Source: [Phialemoniopsis] sp. UDSM-2020
Lineage: Eukaryota; Ascomycota; Sordariomycetes; Thyridiales; Thyridiaceae
Direction: 5' to 3'
DNA length: 64,000 nt
Assembly: GCA_018873225.1 (NCBI GenBank)
Contig: JAEILZ010000008.1
Span: 1 to 64,000, forward strand
The notes below the pieces were generated by a model. The model did not search any database. It had not been told where the DNA came from and saw only the letters and a list, made by a program, of their open reading frames with translations. The translations under genes were made by a program, and so were the position numbers. Positions 32,743-43,812 of the stretch are shown here, one piece after another; the stretch's first letter is position 1; each line of letters opens with the position of its first letter.

Positions 32743-34737
32743 ATGGCTTCAACTATGTCCAAGTGGGCTGCGCGCCTGGAGGTGCCGTACCCAGAGAATG
32801 GGCCTCGTCCCACATGGCTCATCAACCATGACACGAAACCGATCGAGAACGCACGTCGCATCTGGGGTAAGTCCGGATGTGCAGCGGCTCCGCATCCTGC
32901 GGCCGTGAGCAAGGGATCCAATGCAATTGAATCACGGCTAATGGACTCGGTGTACACTAGGATGGACATCATACTTTGGAATATGGACGACTGTTGCCTT
33001 CAATATGGCAAACTGGCAACTGGTAAGATTCTTCGATAACCCTGTCTGACCCTGATGCTGATTGAGTTTGGGCAGGGCGCCGGAATGCTCGCTCTGGGTA
33101 TCAACTGGTGGCATACCCTTCTTGCCACCCTCGTCGGTCACCTTATCGCCGCCGGTCTTGTCGTCCTTGTCAGCTACCCTGGCCTCGAGTACCACATCTC
33201 CTTCCCGGTAGCATCCCGAATCGGATGGGGTAAGCATTCCTTTCTACCTCGCGACATGGCTATGTTCTGACACTTTGTTCCGATCAGGATTCTTCGGTGC
33301 CGTTTTCGTCGTTCTCAATCGAATTGTCCTTTCGATTATCTGGTTCGGTGTACAGTCGTGGATGGGCGGCCTGGTCACCTACGTGTGCCTACGCGCTATC
33401 TGGCCCAGCATCGACAACATCCACAACACTATTCCAGCCAGCACTGGCATGAATCTGCCCCAGTTCATTGGTTTCATAGTCTTCTTCGTCATCCAGTTTC
33501 CGTGCCTGTTCCTCACCCCGAAGACCCTTCGATGGCTCCTCCAGATCGGCTCATGGACTGGATTCGCCGTCCAGTTAGTCCTGGTTGCTTGGGCATGCTC
33601 GACCATGGGCCCTGGAGGCTTCGGCTTAGTTCTGTCATCTTCCCGCGCAGTTTCCCTCTCTAGCAAACAGCTCGGATGGATGTTCACCTATGCCATGTCC
33701 TTGACCATGTCGAGCATCACCAGTGGCACCTTGAGCGTGTGCGACTACACTCGATTTGCCAAGCGGCCTTCCGCGGGAACATGGTCGCAGCTTGCTGGAT
33801 TCTTCCCCGCGTGGCTATCGAACCTGTTTGGAGTGTTGACTGTTGCCGCGACCCAGGACCGCTTCGGCGCGGAGCTTTGGAGCCCCGCCGGGCTACTCAT
33901 AGCCATGCAGGAAGCGAACCCTACTTCAGGCACACGTGCCGCCGTTTTCTTTGCCGGGCTGGCAATGGGCATCTCGCAGCTTTCTCTGAACATCATCGGC
34001 AATTCCTTCTCTGGAGGGACTGACATGGCTGCTCTGTTGCCACGGTTTATCAATATTCGCCGGGGACAAATTCTGACGGCCATCTTGGGACTTGTCATCA
34101 ACCCGTGGTACCTTCTCAGTGGTGCTACTGTGTTTCTTAGCACCATGTCTTCCTACACCGTGTTCCTGCAGCCATTCCTCGGTAACCTGGTGGCACACTA
34201 CTTTGTCATCCAGAGGCGCAAGCTTCGAGTCGTCGATCTCTATCGTCTGGGTTCAGACTCAATCTACTTTTACAACTTTGGCGTGAACTATCGGGCCATC
34301 ATTGCGGTAAGTGACTTCACCCGACAAGCATGTTCAAGCTGCTGACTGTGTTGTGCAGTGGCTTGCGGGCATGGCACCCCACGTACCTGGATTCATCAGT
34401 GTCGTAAATCCCCAGATCAAGGTGTCTGAAGGTGCGATGCACATGTATTATCTTAACTCCTTCACTGGATTTATCTTTGGTGGGTTCCTATTTCTTTGCG
34501 AGGAAGCATTCTATGGCTAACATCACTCGTCCCCCAGCATTTGTGGTCATGGTTGTGTTGGACTTCGTCTCCCCAGTACACCAGCAGAAGCAGTATGTCA
34601 GCTCAGTGACAGTGCACCAGGCGATGGTTGATTACGAGGACAACCACGATCCCCTCGTCATCAATGCTTCGACAGAGTCCAAGACGGATGAACGAGACTT
34701 ACAACCCCATGTGGCAAACCGGAAAGAGCTTGTCTAG
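32743..34737 (+). CDS. NCS1 permease (uracil/allantoin/hydantoin type)
   Basis: Exons 32743-32866, 32961-33022, 33076-33229, 33288-34306, 34359-34479, 34538-34737; 559 residues. It is a nucleobase:cation symporter-1 of the Fur-like branch, with about 12 membrane segments. What is visible: N-terminal RPTWLINHDTKPI, GWTSYFGIWTTVAFN in segment 1, FPVASRIGWGFFGA, the loop GTLSVCDYTRFAKRP, and the C-terminal cytosolic tail. Bacterial members include the hydantoin carrier Mhp1. Its divergent pairing with a hydantoinase makes a hydantoin, thiohydantoin or allantoin a sensible cargo (inference). All splice joins keep frame. Confidence 0.9.
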
Positions 34738-35043
34738 ATTTCCAGTGGATGAGATTAGCCTCCATACCTCCAAGGCATTGTGTACACATGTGTCACTTTG
34801 AAGGGAAGAGGACCTGTTCTACGCTTTGGGGTAGTGTCATAGTTCCCGGGACACATCATTGATGACCTCACCCGTTAGGCTGGGCTCTCTCCCGGCAACA
34901 CAATGTACTGGGTGCTTCCTCAACACCAGCACAACTACGTAATTGTCAAGATAATACTTTGTTCTTTGACCATCATCATATCGATCACTGCAATTATCAA
35001 GTGCAGGTTCAAGTGATCCTTGTTGAACTAGCTTTAACCTCCA
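34738..35043. other. Convergent intergenic gap
   Basis: 3' flanks of the permease and the MOSC fusion gene. No structure or gene was seen. Confidence 0.4.
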
Positions 35044-36780
35044 CTAAAGCTCTAGAGCTACCACATCCGAGGCCGGTCTCGCTGAGCATATTAACACGTC
35101 ACCATCAAGTTGAACTCCTCCGGTGACCGACCCTGATGCTATTTTCGTTGCACAACTTCCACAGGAGCCTACTCTGCAGCCATAGTCAGGCGTGAGACCC
35201 AACGACTCTGCGAGTTCCAGAAGCGACATGGGATCCTTCTTGTTCCAAGTGGCTACTTTCGAAGACTTCTGAAACTTCACAGTCGCACTTTCCAGGGTAC
35301 CTGTTATGGCGCCGGCCGAGCTTGTGAAGGACTCACTGTGAATGAATGGCGGAGGAATCCCAAGTGTCTTGAGGATCTCCTTCATCTCTTCTTCGAAGGC
35401 ACCTGGCCCACATATATACACCGAGGATATCCGTCCCTCCATCTCGATGTCGGAGATGTCAAGTGGATTTATGGTGTACGGCGTTGCGATGATAGACCGA
35501 AGTATGTCCTCGGTAGGTCTCCCATGAAAGTCATACTGGTACGCCTCCGTGGGTCCGGGATTGGTGTAGAACACGACCTTTTGTATGTTTGCGTGACTTG
35601 AAGCCGACCACTCCTCCCTGAACGGAAAACATTCAGAGTTCCGTGCAACATGTATCCAAAGCGCAGGAACCTTTTCCATGTTTGGATGGTCAACATGGGC
35701 CCGCATCATGCTCAGCATAGGGGTAATGCCAATACCAGCAGAGAGGTAAATCTGCCTCGGAGGGACCATGGGTGACCAGTCGAGCACAAACCGCCCGGCC
35801 GGAGATCTCACCTTAAGCTTCGTACCAGTTGTGCATTGGTCCCACATCCAACGGGAAGCGTCCATGCCTCGCTTGATACTAAGCCGATAATGTTGTACGT
35901 TGTTGTAGCCCGGCCACGTGGAGATGCTCCAACTCCGGACCTTGCCGTTGGGAAGCTTAACAGTGAGAAACTGCCCCGGTAGATGAGTTGCCAAAGCGTT
36001 GCCGTCTGTCGGTGTCAAGTAAAAAGACTTGATCTCTCCGCCTTCGTCGACCGTCTTTACCACCTGGAACTCTCGCCAACCTTTCCACGCATTCTTGTCT
36101 AGGTTCAGCTTGTCATCAAGAGATGCAAGTTTCCTAGCCATGACCCATTTGTTAAGCCGTAGGAGAACTTTGTGATTGGCTAATAGATTGAGTGTATCTC
36201 TTGTCTTGAGGGACGAGTCAAAAGCCAGCTGACTGATAGTTGCTATGTCGATAGTGTCGCCGGAACGTGTTTCAATCTCTACCCTGTCACCAGGATAGAC
36301 TCGGCCTCCTTGGATAACACGAAGATATGCACCAACATAGCCACTGTCTGCTAGCGGCTTGAGCCACTGATCTTTCTGGCCGCATCTCCAAGCAAGCTTG
36401 AAGCACGGGATCCTCGCGCCGCAGACTTCCAAGCGAACATCGCTGCCAACGGAGAGAATGTCGCCCAGGTATAAACCGTGCTCCGTGATAGGTTCGTGCT
36501 TATCAAGGCAACGAAGTGTGATATTCTCGCCCCAGTGACACCAGTCCCATGCCTTACGGTCGACACCCAGCTTCGTGCACCAGTAATCGTAATGCTCAGC
36601 GAAGAAGGCGTACACCGGACCATCATGGGCTGCTGTGGCGTTGCTGAGGACTCCCTTTTCACCAATCTCGATGTAATCATCTCTGCCTGTAAGTGGTTCG
36701 TGGACGATAGACGTGAGTGTTTTTGACCCGTTGATCTCCAGCTGCTGTGGCAGGGAGCAGCTTACAGCCACGACTTCCAT
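35044..36780 (-). CDS. MOSC-flavoreductase-[2Fe-2S] ferredoxin fusion
   Basis: Intronless, 578 residues. Domain order: an N-terminal MOSC domain (about 1-190; SNATAAHDGPVYAF and WGENITLRC segments), an FAD/FMN-binding ferredoxin-reductase barrel (about 240-340; RSWSIS flavin motif), an NAD(P) domain (IYLSAGIGITPMLSMM, VYICGPGAFEEEM), and a C-terminal plant-type ferredoxin with CRVGSCGSC and a later Cys in ICSARP. It is similar in layout to phthalate-dioxygenase reductases with a YiiM-like MOSC front. It could supply electrons for reduction of an N-hydroxyl or sulfur-containing compound (inference). It diverges from a Zn2Cys6 regulator. Confidence 0.9.
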   Translation of the reverse strand: MEVVAVSCSLPQQLEINGSKTLTSIVHEPLTGRDDYIEIGEKGVLSNATAAHDGPVYAFFAEHYDYWCTKLGVDRKAWDWCHWGENITLRCLDKHEPITEHGLYLGDILSVGSDVRLEVCGARIPCFKLAWRCGQKDQWLKPLADSGYVGAYLRVIQGGRVYPGDRVEIETRSGDTIDIATISQLAFDSSLKTRDTLNLLANHKVLLRLNKWVMARKLASLDDKLNLDKNAWKGWREFQVVKTVDEGGEIKSFYLTPTDGNALATHLPGQFLTVKLPNGKVRSWSISTWPGYNNVQHYRLSIKRGMDASRWMWDQCTTGTKLKVRSPAGRFVLDWSPMVPPRQIYLSAGIGITPMLSMMRAHVDHPNMEKVPALWIHVARNSECFPFREEWSASSHANIQKVVFYTNPGPTEAYQYDFHGRPTEDILRSIIATPYTINPLDISDIEMEGRISSVYICGPGAFEEEMKEILKTLGIPPPFIHSESFTSSAGAITGTLESATVKFQKSSKVATWNKKDPMSLLELAESLGLTPDYGCRVGSCGSCATKIASGSVTGGVQLDGDVLICSARPASDVVALEL

Positions 36781-37337
36781 GGCACTGGGGTAAGTGAGTT
36801 GGAGGCCAGGACTTTGCTAACCAGCCACAATCCGACCACTTACCCATTACTACCATCCTGATTCGCATGCAATCTCCCCCTCCCTTTTCTAACCCTCTCT
36901 TCCCGCCGCTCAAAGCATGGAGCACATCGGGCTTTCCGGGGAATGTGGCCACCCCCGAATTGTGCGAGGTTAAATCCGCCAATCACGATGAAGAACAGCC
37001 GAAAGTCTGGATCGTCCGGGGTCATGGATGTGGGGTTCATCGATCTCCACCAAGTCGGAATTCCTTACGTCGTCACTGGATTGCTCAGCACGTCCACAGA
37101 TAAGGCATCCCCCGCTTCCGTGCGCGATATCCCCAATCCTCGATTGGAAAGTTGAGTTTATCAAGTTGAGTTCTTCTCTTGTACAGGCGCTTGAACACGG
37201 CCTAGTTTTTATCCAGGTTATTCCGCTCGCGAGCCGCACGGTTCAGGGCGGCTCAGCACACTTATCTGCTCATAACCACACGCCCCACCTTGCCACACCA
37301 GACTGCAGCTTGATGACGGACGTCGAGCATCATCAGG
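36781..37337. promoter_or_regulatory. Divergent promoter, MOSC fusion / regulator
   Basis: It contains AGATAAG on the plus strand (37098-37104) and on the minus strand (37261-37267), as in the hydantoinase promoter. No supported gene. Confidence 0.45.
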
Positions 37338-39509
37338 ATGGGGTCCGATACTGCTGATGGCGTGCCCCAAAAGCGCACCCGCAAGCGTCGACAATTGAGC
37401 TGCCTCCCCTGCCGGCAACACAAGCTCAAGTGCGATCGAAGAGTCCCTTGCGAGAGCTGCGTTCGCTACCGTAGGAGCAGGCAGTGCAGCCAACACCCAA
37501 GCCCAGAGACCAGGACTTGGACGCGATGGACATACACGAGGCTGGCCCAAGCAACCATGGAGTCACACGACTACCACTCGGAGCCACCTCAGGCCCAGTC
37601 GGAGACCGAGTCACAAGATCTTGTCCTCGACAATGCGACAGGGGTTCGGCACGATGGCCCAGTTGAAGTGGCGGCGTTGAACGATGTCTCACCAAGTCAC
37701 GGAAGGATGGGAAACGAGTTGAATATGTCCTCTGCCATCCTAAGCAGGCCCATGCATGCGACTGGCCAGGAGCTGGAATGCTCTACTTCATCAAAGCCGC
37801 CATATCCATCCCACGCTACAATATCAGTACTCGACCCAACCCTCTTGCAGCCCACACCAGACTTCTTACACACTGAGTCGTTCTGGAAAGCCCAATTGAT
37901 GGGACTTTTACCTACCCAGAACCAGTGCGATATGCTAGTGGCCTTCTACCTGGAGAACATTAACTGGCTATATAATGCTGTCCACGTGCCGCTGTTCCGG
38001 CGCCAGTACTACCAGCTGTGGACTTTCCCTGCCGAAGAAGTCGACCTCATCTGGCTCTCACTTCTTTTTACCATGCTCTCGCTCTCTGCACTCTATGTAT
38101 CGCCGACTGTGGCAGAGGCGGCAGGGTTCGAGCCCGACACGATTCGTCGACTAGCTCACACATGGCATGGCGCCAGCCGCCAGGCCTTGTACAGCGGAGG
38201 CTTTGAATCCCGCCCGAGGTTACTTCAGCTTGCTACCTTCCTCGCGACCCAGTTATACTGGCTGTCTACCAAAAACGGAGAGACGATGAATTCGTGTCTT
38301 GGCCAGGCTGTGCGTAATGCGCAGGCCTTGCAGCTGGACCGTGACCGACCAGCATCGCCCCTCGAGACTCAGTTGCGACGGCGTGCTTGGTGGGAATTGG
38401 CCTGTTGTGATACGTTCCAGTCGCTATGCTTCGGTCGTACTCCTCTCATCTCGGCCGGTGCCATGGCGCGGGTCCCACTGCCTGCCAATATTGACGACGT
38501 TGCGGTGTCTGATGAACCTGGAGCTGTATTCACACCTCGGCCAGATAATGAGCCCACAGATATGAGCGCGAAGATTGCACGCGCACAGGGCTTTCAGATC
38601 CTCCACAAACTCTTCGCCGATGATGGGGCCTACATGACTTCATGGAGCTACGTCGCCGGAATCGACGCAGAGGTCAGACGTTGGCAGGAGAGCCTGCCCT
38701 GGTTCTTTCATCCAGAGGCGTGGCAGGCAGAACAAAGCGCTCGACGTACTTCATTGGCGAGACAACAACCCCAGTCGCGACAGGGAAACAACCTCACGCA
38801 GAGGCCAATCAACATACAGTGGTCTCACCATGTCCTTCACTCTTCTGTTTGCATGCAGAGGATACGCCTGGCCCGCCCGTTCTTAGGCACTCAACACGAT
38901 CCTCGTATCCGCGGAGAGGCACTCGCCATCTGCCTCCAAGCAGCACGCTCGATATTAGATGCTTACAAGCACCTACGAGAGGGCAGGCGCACGAGTCCAC
39001 GTTTCCACGTGCAGTCGTATCAATCATACAGCTCGGCGGTGCAACTTGTCGCGTTCCTTCTGGTCGAACATATATTTGAGACAGAGGAACCAACAATTCG
39101 CCAAGACATCGAGATGATTATCGAGGACCTGGGTGCCCTCGTCGATAGCGGAGCCATGGCAGTGGATGGGCGGAGAGTGCTCAAAATAATGCTGCAGCTA
39201 TGCGACATGCGCCGCTTAGGTGGAGGACAAACCCAGGCCGGTCCAGTGCCCCATGAGGAGGAGCTCGCAACGGAGATCGGGCCGGTGTTTGGCGGCGGGG
39301 AAAGTACGGCTCGACGATACCTGCGTCGCTGCGATATCAACTACCTGCTCAACCAAGATCTTTCTCACATGGGTATGCTAGACCCAGGTACATCTACGGA
39401 CAGTGATCTAGGGAGTCTGCTCGACTTCGATGTCACCGCAGACATGCTGAGTGTTGAGCAGTGGGACTTTTTGTTGCAGGATGCAAGCTTTGCAACGAGT
39501 TCATGCTAA
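37338..39509 (+). CDS. Zn2Cys6 transcription factor
   Basis: Intronless, 723 residues. The zinc cluster sits at the very N-terminus after a basic stretch (CLPCRQHKLKC, CESCVRYRRSRQC; the last spacer is eight residues). The fungal-specific domain includes FYLENINWLYNAVHVPLF, SALYVSP and LRRRAWWELACCDTFQSLCFGRTP. It is placed between the hydantoin-type genes and a Dal5-like permease, and shares a promoter with the MOSC fusion. It is therefore the first candidate for local regulator of that locus (inference). It is convergent with the permease gene. Confidence 0.9.
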   Translation: MGSDTADGVPQKRTRKRRQLSCLPCRQHKLKCDRRVPCESCVRYRRSRQCSQHPSPETRTWTRWTYTRLAQATMESHDYHSEPPQAQSETESQDLVLDNATGVRHDGPVEVAALNDVSPSHGRMGNELNMSSAILSRPMHATGQELECSTSSKPPYPSHATISVLDPTLLQPTPDFLHTESFWKAQLMGLLPTQNQCDMLVAFYLENINWLYNAVHVPLFRRQYYQLWTFPAEEVDLIWLSLLFTMLSLSALYVSPTVAEAAGFEPDTIRRLAHTWHGASRQALYSGGFESRPRLLQLATFLATQLYWLSTKNGETMNSCLGQAVRNAQALQLDRDRPASPLETQLRRRAWWELACCDTFQSLCFGRTPLISAGAMARVPLPANIDDVAVSDEPGAVFTPRPDNEPTDMSAKIARAQGFQILHKLFADDGAYMTSWSYVAGIDAEVRRWQESLPWFFHPEAWQAEQSARRTSLARQQPQSRQGNNLTQRPINIQWSHHVLHSSVCMQRIRLARPFLGTQHDPRIRGEALAICLQAARSILDAYKHLREGRRTSPRFHVQSYQSYSSAVQLVAFLLVEHIFETEEPTIRQDIEMIIEDLGALVDSGAMAVDGRRVLKIMLQLCDMRRLGGGQTQAGPVPHEEELATEIGPVFGGGESTARRYLRRCDINYLLNQDLSHMGMLDPGTSTDSDLGSLLDFDVTADMLSVEQWDFLLQDASFATSSC

Positions 39510-39625
39510 GCTATGACAATATGAATGAGTGAATAGTGGAATAGTAGTCCATGACAAAATAGACCGAAGTGACATTTCCTGACCCTCCCCGGTTTGTTGT
39601 CCAAGGGCTCTGTGCATTATCGCAC

Positions 39626-41506
39626 TTAGAGAATATACCTGAATTGCGGGTTCTGAACGCAAGTTAGCTCGAGGCAATAATCGCTTGATGATCGTGAGTT
39701 GCATTACCTTCTTGTCTGTCAGGTCATCCTCGTATGCGTGATCAAAGCCTTCCATGATGCCTGCCTTGTCGCGCTGACGGTTGTTCCAGACGCAGATGAA
39801 GCGGTATACGAGAACAAGTAGACCGGCTGCGATGGAGGTGACAACGACCACGATGAAGCCCGGGATGTATCGAGGGGCGTCCTGCTTCTTAAAGACAAGT
39901 GGCCCGACGAAGTTGCCTAACGTGATCGTAAGCGTCTAGTACTTTGCAGGCCGAGTTGGGAGGCACGCTGACTTACCTAGGCAGTAGCCAATGTAGAGAC
40001 CAGATGAGGCGATGGAGCGCTTCGTGTAGCCCGCGATATTGGCAATTTGCAAGCCCATCAGCACTGCATAGCCCGCGCCGACAGATGGCATGATGATGCA
40101 CCCAAACAGAAGGGCCCCGGTCGCCGACATGGGCAGAAGCCACAGGAGCAGCGCGGCAAGAGTGGTGCCAACCTGAGCAGCAAAGACAAGATAGGATCGC
40201 ATGTTCTTGAATTTGTATGCAAGGAGTGGCAGAATCAGCTGCATCGTGCCTGCATAGGCACCCACAGGCATGAGCAGGAGGAGCGAGTTGAGCGTGCTGA
40301 AGCCGAAGCCATTGATGATGATGGGAATGAAGGTCGAGATGGGACCTATGTCACGTAAGTCGAGGAAGCAAGAAGGTATGCTTACTTGCAAGGTGGGGAC
40401 ATACCGTTGGCGATCATGGACAAGAAAGCAATGGAAAACATGATCCAGAACTTAGGATCTATCAACAGTTCCAGAACCTGGTCGCCTTTGAGATGCGTGT
40501 TGCGGACGCCAGAGTTGTTGGAGCGTAGTCGGGCGACGAGAATGTACTTCTCTCTTTCGTTGAATCCTTTGGCACGCACTGGGTCCGGAGGGAGGACAAA
40601 CCACAGGGCAACACCCCAAATCATGGTGATGGAGCCTGCGAAGTAGTACATATATCTCCAGGATGAGACACCCCCATTGATCTGTCCGAAGCCATAGTTG
40701 ACGATAGGGCTGAAGATACTGGCGTATCCGGTCGTCGAGTACCAAACGCTAGAAATTGTCAATGCGAAATCCAAGAGAGATTGGATGGAGGCAACAAAGC
40801 ATACCCCATCCGCAAAGCCTGTTCATTCTTCTTATAAAAGGAACCCTGAAACCCGCAACTGTCAGCAACTAGGCTCTTATGAACAGTTCAAGGCAATGTA
40901 CTGACCACGATGAGCATGAACATGGGACTGATTCCACTTTCAAGGAATCCCAGGAAGAATCGCTGGGCGTAAAGACCTTGATAATTCTTGCAGACCGTTG
41001 TAAGGATCAGGCAGAGGCCCCAGACTGTGACGATGATGGACGCGACTCGCTCGATCGGGAATCTCTGGGCCAGAGCAATGGCTGGGTAGGCTCCAATGAT
41101 GAAGCCGATGTAGAATATGGAGGCCGAGAACGAGTAGCGATCGCCCACGGAGAGGTCGAGATCGGTCCTCAAGCCAAAAAGCGCCTGTGAACAAGAACAT
41201 TAGTCAACATCGCAGCTAGTGAGGGTTCGGCGGAACAGTGACACCTACCGCTTGTGAAAGCATAGCCTTGTCATAGTACTGCAACATGTACGTCAGGCAA
41301 AGGACAGGCAGTAGCTTCCAGTCAAGCTTGCGGCGCAGCTTCTTCTCTTCCTGCTCGGTCCACTCCTCGCTGCCGGTATAAGCGGCCAACACCTTCATGG
41401 CCTCATCTTTGTGGACGGTGTCGACTGTCTGCGTCGGCTTGATTGGTTCGACATTCTCGGGGCTCTCAGACTGCTCAACAGCACTAGCCTTCTCGGATTC
41501 GGCCAT
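39626..41506 (-). CDS. MFS permease, anion:cation symporter (Dal5-like)
   Basis: Exons 41506-41249, 41184-40906, 40845-40805, 40748-40405, 40345-39977, 39916-39708, 39652-39626; 508 residues. The core starts at LDWKLLPVLCLTYMLQYYDK and continues with GSFYKKNEQALRMG, WRYMYYFAGSITMIWGVA, and SIASSGLYIGYCLGNFVGP. The final nine-codon exon gives NPQFRYIL, the conserved C-terminal tail of Dal5-type carriers, which confirms the last splice. It diverges from the lactonase gene (543 bp) and may import the substrate of the catabolic set that follows (inference). Confidence 0.9.
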
Positions 41507-42049
41507 GGTTCAGGATTGATAGAGAAAGCTGCGTGGGGGAATTGCACGAAGGACAGGTTCGATGAAACCCCAAATGATCATCCAAGGGGTCTTGCAGAGT
41601 CTGATATAACACGAGCTGCATCAGCTGCAGCAGCTTCCCCACGGGGATGGAGTCAGTTGCGACTCCGGGGTGCGCGGAAACTCGTGAAGGTTGTGAACGC
41701 GCCGAAGAGTTTACCGAGATCGCCGAAAGAGGAAAACCGACTGACGCCAAGCGGAGCCATGTTGTCCAGGGAGTGCGCTAACGAACTCCGCTCCCCTGAC
41801 TTCCCCACTGCAAGTCATTTTCCGAACCTTCTTGCATGGGAAACTAGTCCGTTGTGTGAGGGGTTAATTACAAACCATTTGACCAATCTTATGGAGAACA
41901 CATGGCAGGCTTGACCTGCAGATTGGCACGCCTGGGATAACTCTCCAAGCGCCTGAGCTTATATGCTTGGCAATAAGTGAAGCGGTCGCCAATCAGTACA
42001 GTCTCGGACATCGCGAGTCAGGCTCGTTCTCGCGAGAAATAACGCCATC
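41507..42049. promoter_or_regulatory. Divergent promoter, permease / lactonase
   Basis: No gene seen. It contains GCTGCATCAGCTGCAGCAGCT (about 41618-41638), a CAGCTG-rich repetitive stretch, and several CCGA/CGGA half-sites between 41655 and 41790. No clear palindrome was seen. Confidence 0.35.
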
Positions 42050-43257
42050 ATGGAAGCGGGCAGGAAACGACCAAATGTCACGATTCCATCCGGAAGGCAT
42101 GCGGTGACGGTCAAGCTCATCAACCCGGTCAACTTTGGGCCAGCTATCATCCAAAGATTCATGGCACCCCCAGTGCCTGGCCTCGAGACTTTCAAGACAT
42201 CGCCCTCGCTGTCATTTTTGCTGCAGCATCCATCGGGCCGTAAGTTGGTGTTCGACTTGGGAATCCGCAAGGACTACAACAACTACTCGCCCAAGATCAC
42301 GAACTATTTGCCGACAACCAAGTACAACATACAAGTCGAGAAGAATGTCGCCGACATATTACAGGAGGGTGGAGTTGAGCTGAAAGATATCGAGGCAATC
42401 ATCTGGAGGTCAGCTCTTGTGCATAACCCTTGTGATTGCCACGGTTCTAACTTCGATGCTTGACAAATCTTAGCCACTGGCACTGGGACCATATTGGTGA
42501 CCCGTCAACATTTCCAAAGTCTACTGACCTTGTCGTTGGCCCGGGTTTCAAGGCCGCAATGCTTCCCGGGGCACCAGCAAACCCCGAATCTCCGATACTA
42601 GAAGCTGACTACGCGTGAGTCTAGCCTGGCAACCATGTGGCAGCTCAACTTGCTCACCGTTTCAGGGATCGTAACTTGAGAGAAGTCGAGTTCACAGGGA
42701 GCGATGCCCTCAAAATTGGAAAATTCCCAGCATTTGACTATTTTGGGGACGGATCGTTCTATCTATTGGACAGCCCAGGACACGCCGTCGGGCATTTGTG
42801 TGGTCTCGCCCGGACAACAGTAGATCCACCTACGTTTGTTCTCATGGGTGGAGATGTGTGTCACTACGCAGGCATACTGAGGCCATCGGAATATTTGCCA
42901 GTACCGTCATCAATATCCCCGCACCCATGCCACCCAGACAGTGGTATTGCTATGTGCCCGGGGCATGCCTTTGAAGAGCTACAGAGCTCGCGCGGGCGAA
43001 ATCCCACGGACACGCTTTATGACATGACCTTTGGCCTAGATATTCCACTCGCAACGAAGACCGTTGGACAGCTGCAGGAGCTGGACTGCGACGAGAACAT
43101 CTTTGTGGTCATTGCTCATGACTCCACTGTCCGGGATGGCGTGGCACACTTTCCAGCAAGCCTCAACAACTGGAAAGATAAGGGATGGGGCAGCGGTCTG
43201 AAATGGGCATTCTTTCGCGACCTGGAGCCGTACTGGAAGTCAAAAGGGCTAGCTTGA
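42050..43257 (+). CDS. Metallo-beta-lactamase-fold lactonase
   Basis: Exons 42050-42408, 42474-42614, 42666-43257; 363 residues. The zinc motif HWHWDH (121-126) is built across intron 1 and followed by GDP. The later metal ligands are in [12 protein letters not shown] and LMGGDVCHY. The sequence style is that of fungal proteins related to N-acyl-homoserine lactonases, which hydrolyse lactone rings. It lies next to a Baeyer-Villiger monooxygenase transcribed in the same direction, so ring-opening of the lactone made by that enzyme is the natural reading (inference). No signal peptide, so cytosolic. Confidence 0.88.
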
Positions 43258-43812
43258 GGGGTAATGGAGCCTGGCAAGAGTCTCAGATTACCAAGAAGAT
43301 TGTTTAGTTATGACAAATACACATACCTTATGAGCATGTCAGAAGTCTAGACCAGACAAACGGGTGAAGATTTGCCGCATGATTGTGAAGGCTGCGTGCA
43401 CATGGCTTCGTCTCCATCTCCGTCTTCGCGAGCCTATGGTTGCCGGGATATCTCCACACACTTTTAGCGCCAAATGGCTGTTGCCAGCTGAGACCAACTA
43501 ATGAACCGGGATCGCCGGTTATCTGAATTGGGATAAGCGGAAAGCCGAGTTAGTTCCTCAGATCAACCCCGCAAGCTCTCCACAATGGCTGGATGCCATC
43601 ACCCCGGATCAAGAGGCAATGCTTGCATTTTCCATCGTGAGGTCCGCTTGATCATCCACCAGAGGTGATACTTTAAAGCTCTAAGGGCCCAAGACACATC
43701 ACCAGGACAGCTCTGTCCACAATCGTATGCTCCAGCCCATGCAGCCAAGCAAAGTCTACTTCCTCGTTTCATATTCCCGATACCATCGAAGTTCAAGAAG
43801 CCCTCCAACATC
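43258..43812. promoter_or_regulatory. Promoter of Baeyer-Villiger monooxygenase 1
   Basis: No gene seen. CCGGGATCGCCGG (about 43507-43519) is an imperfect CCGG-containing palindrome, and TTATC/GATAAG motifs follow it within 25 bp. CCGGG also occurs near 43445. Confidence 0.3.
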
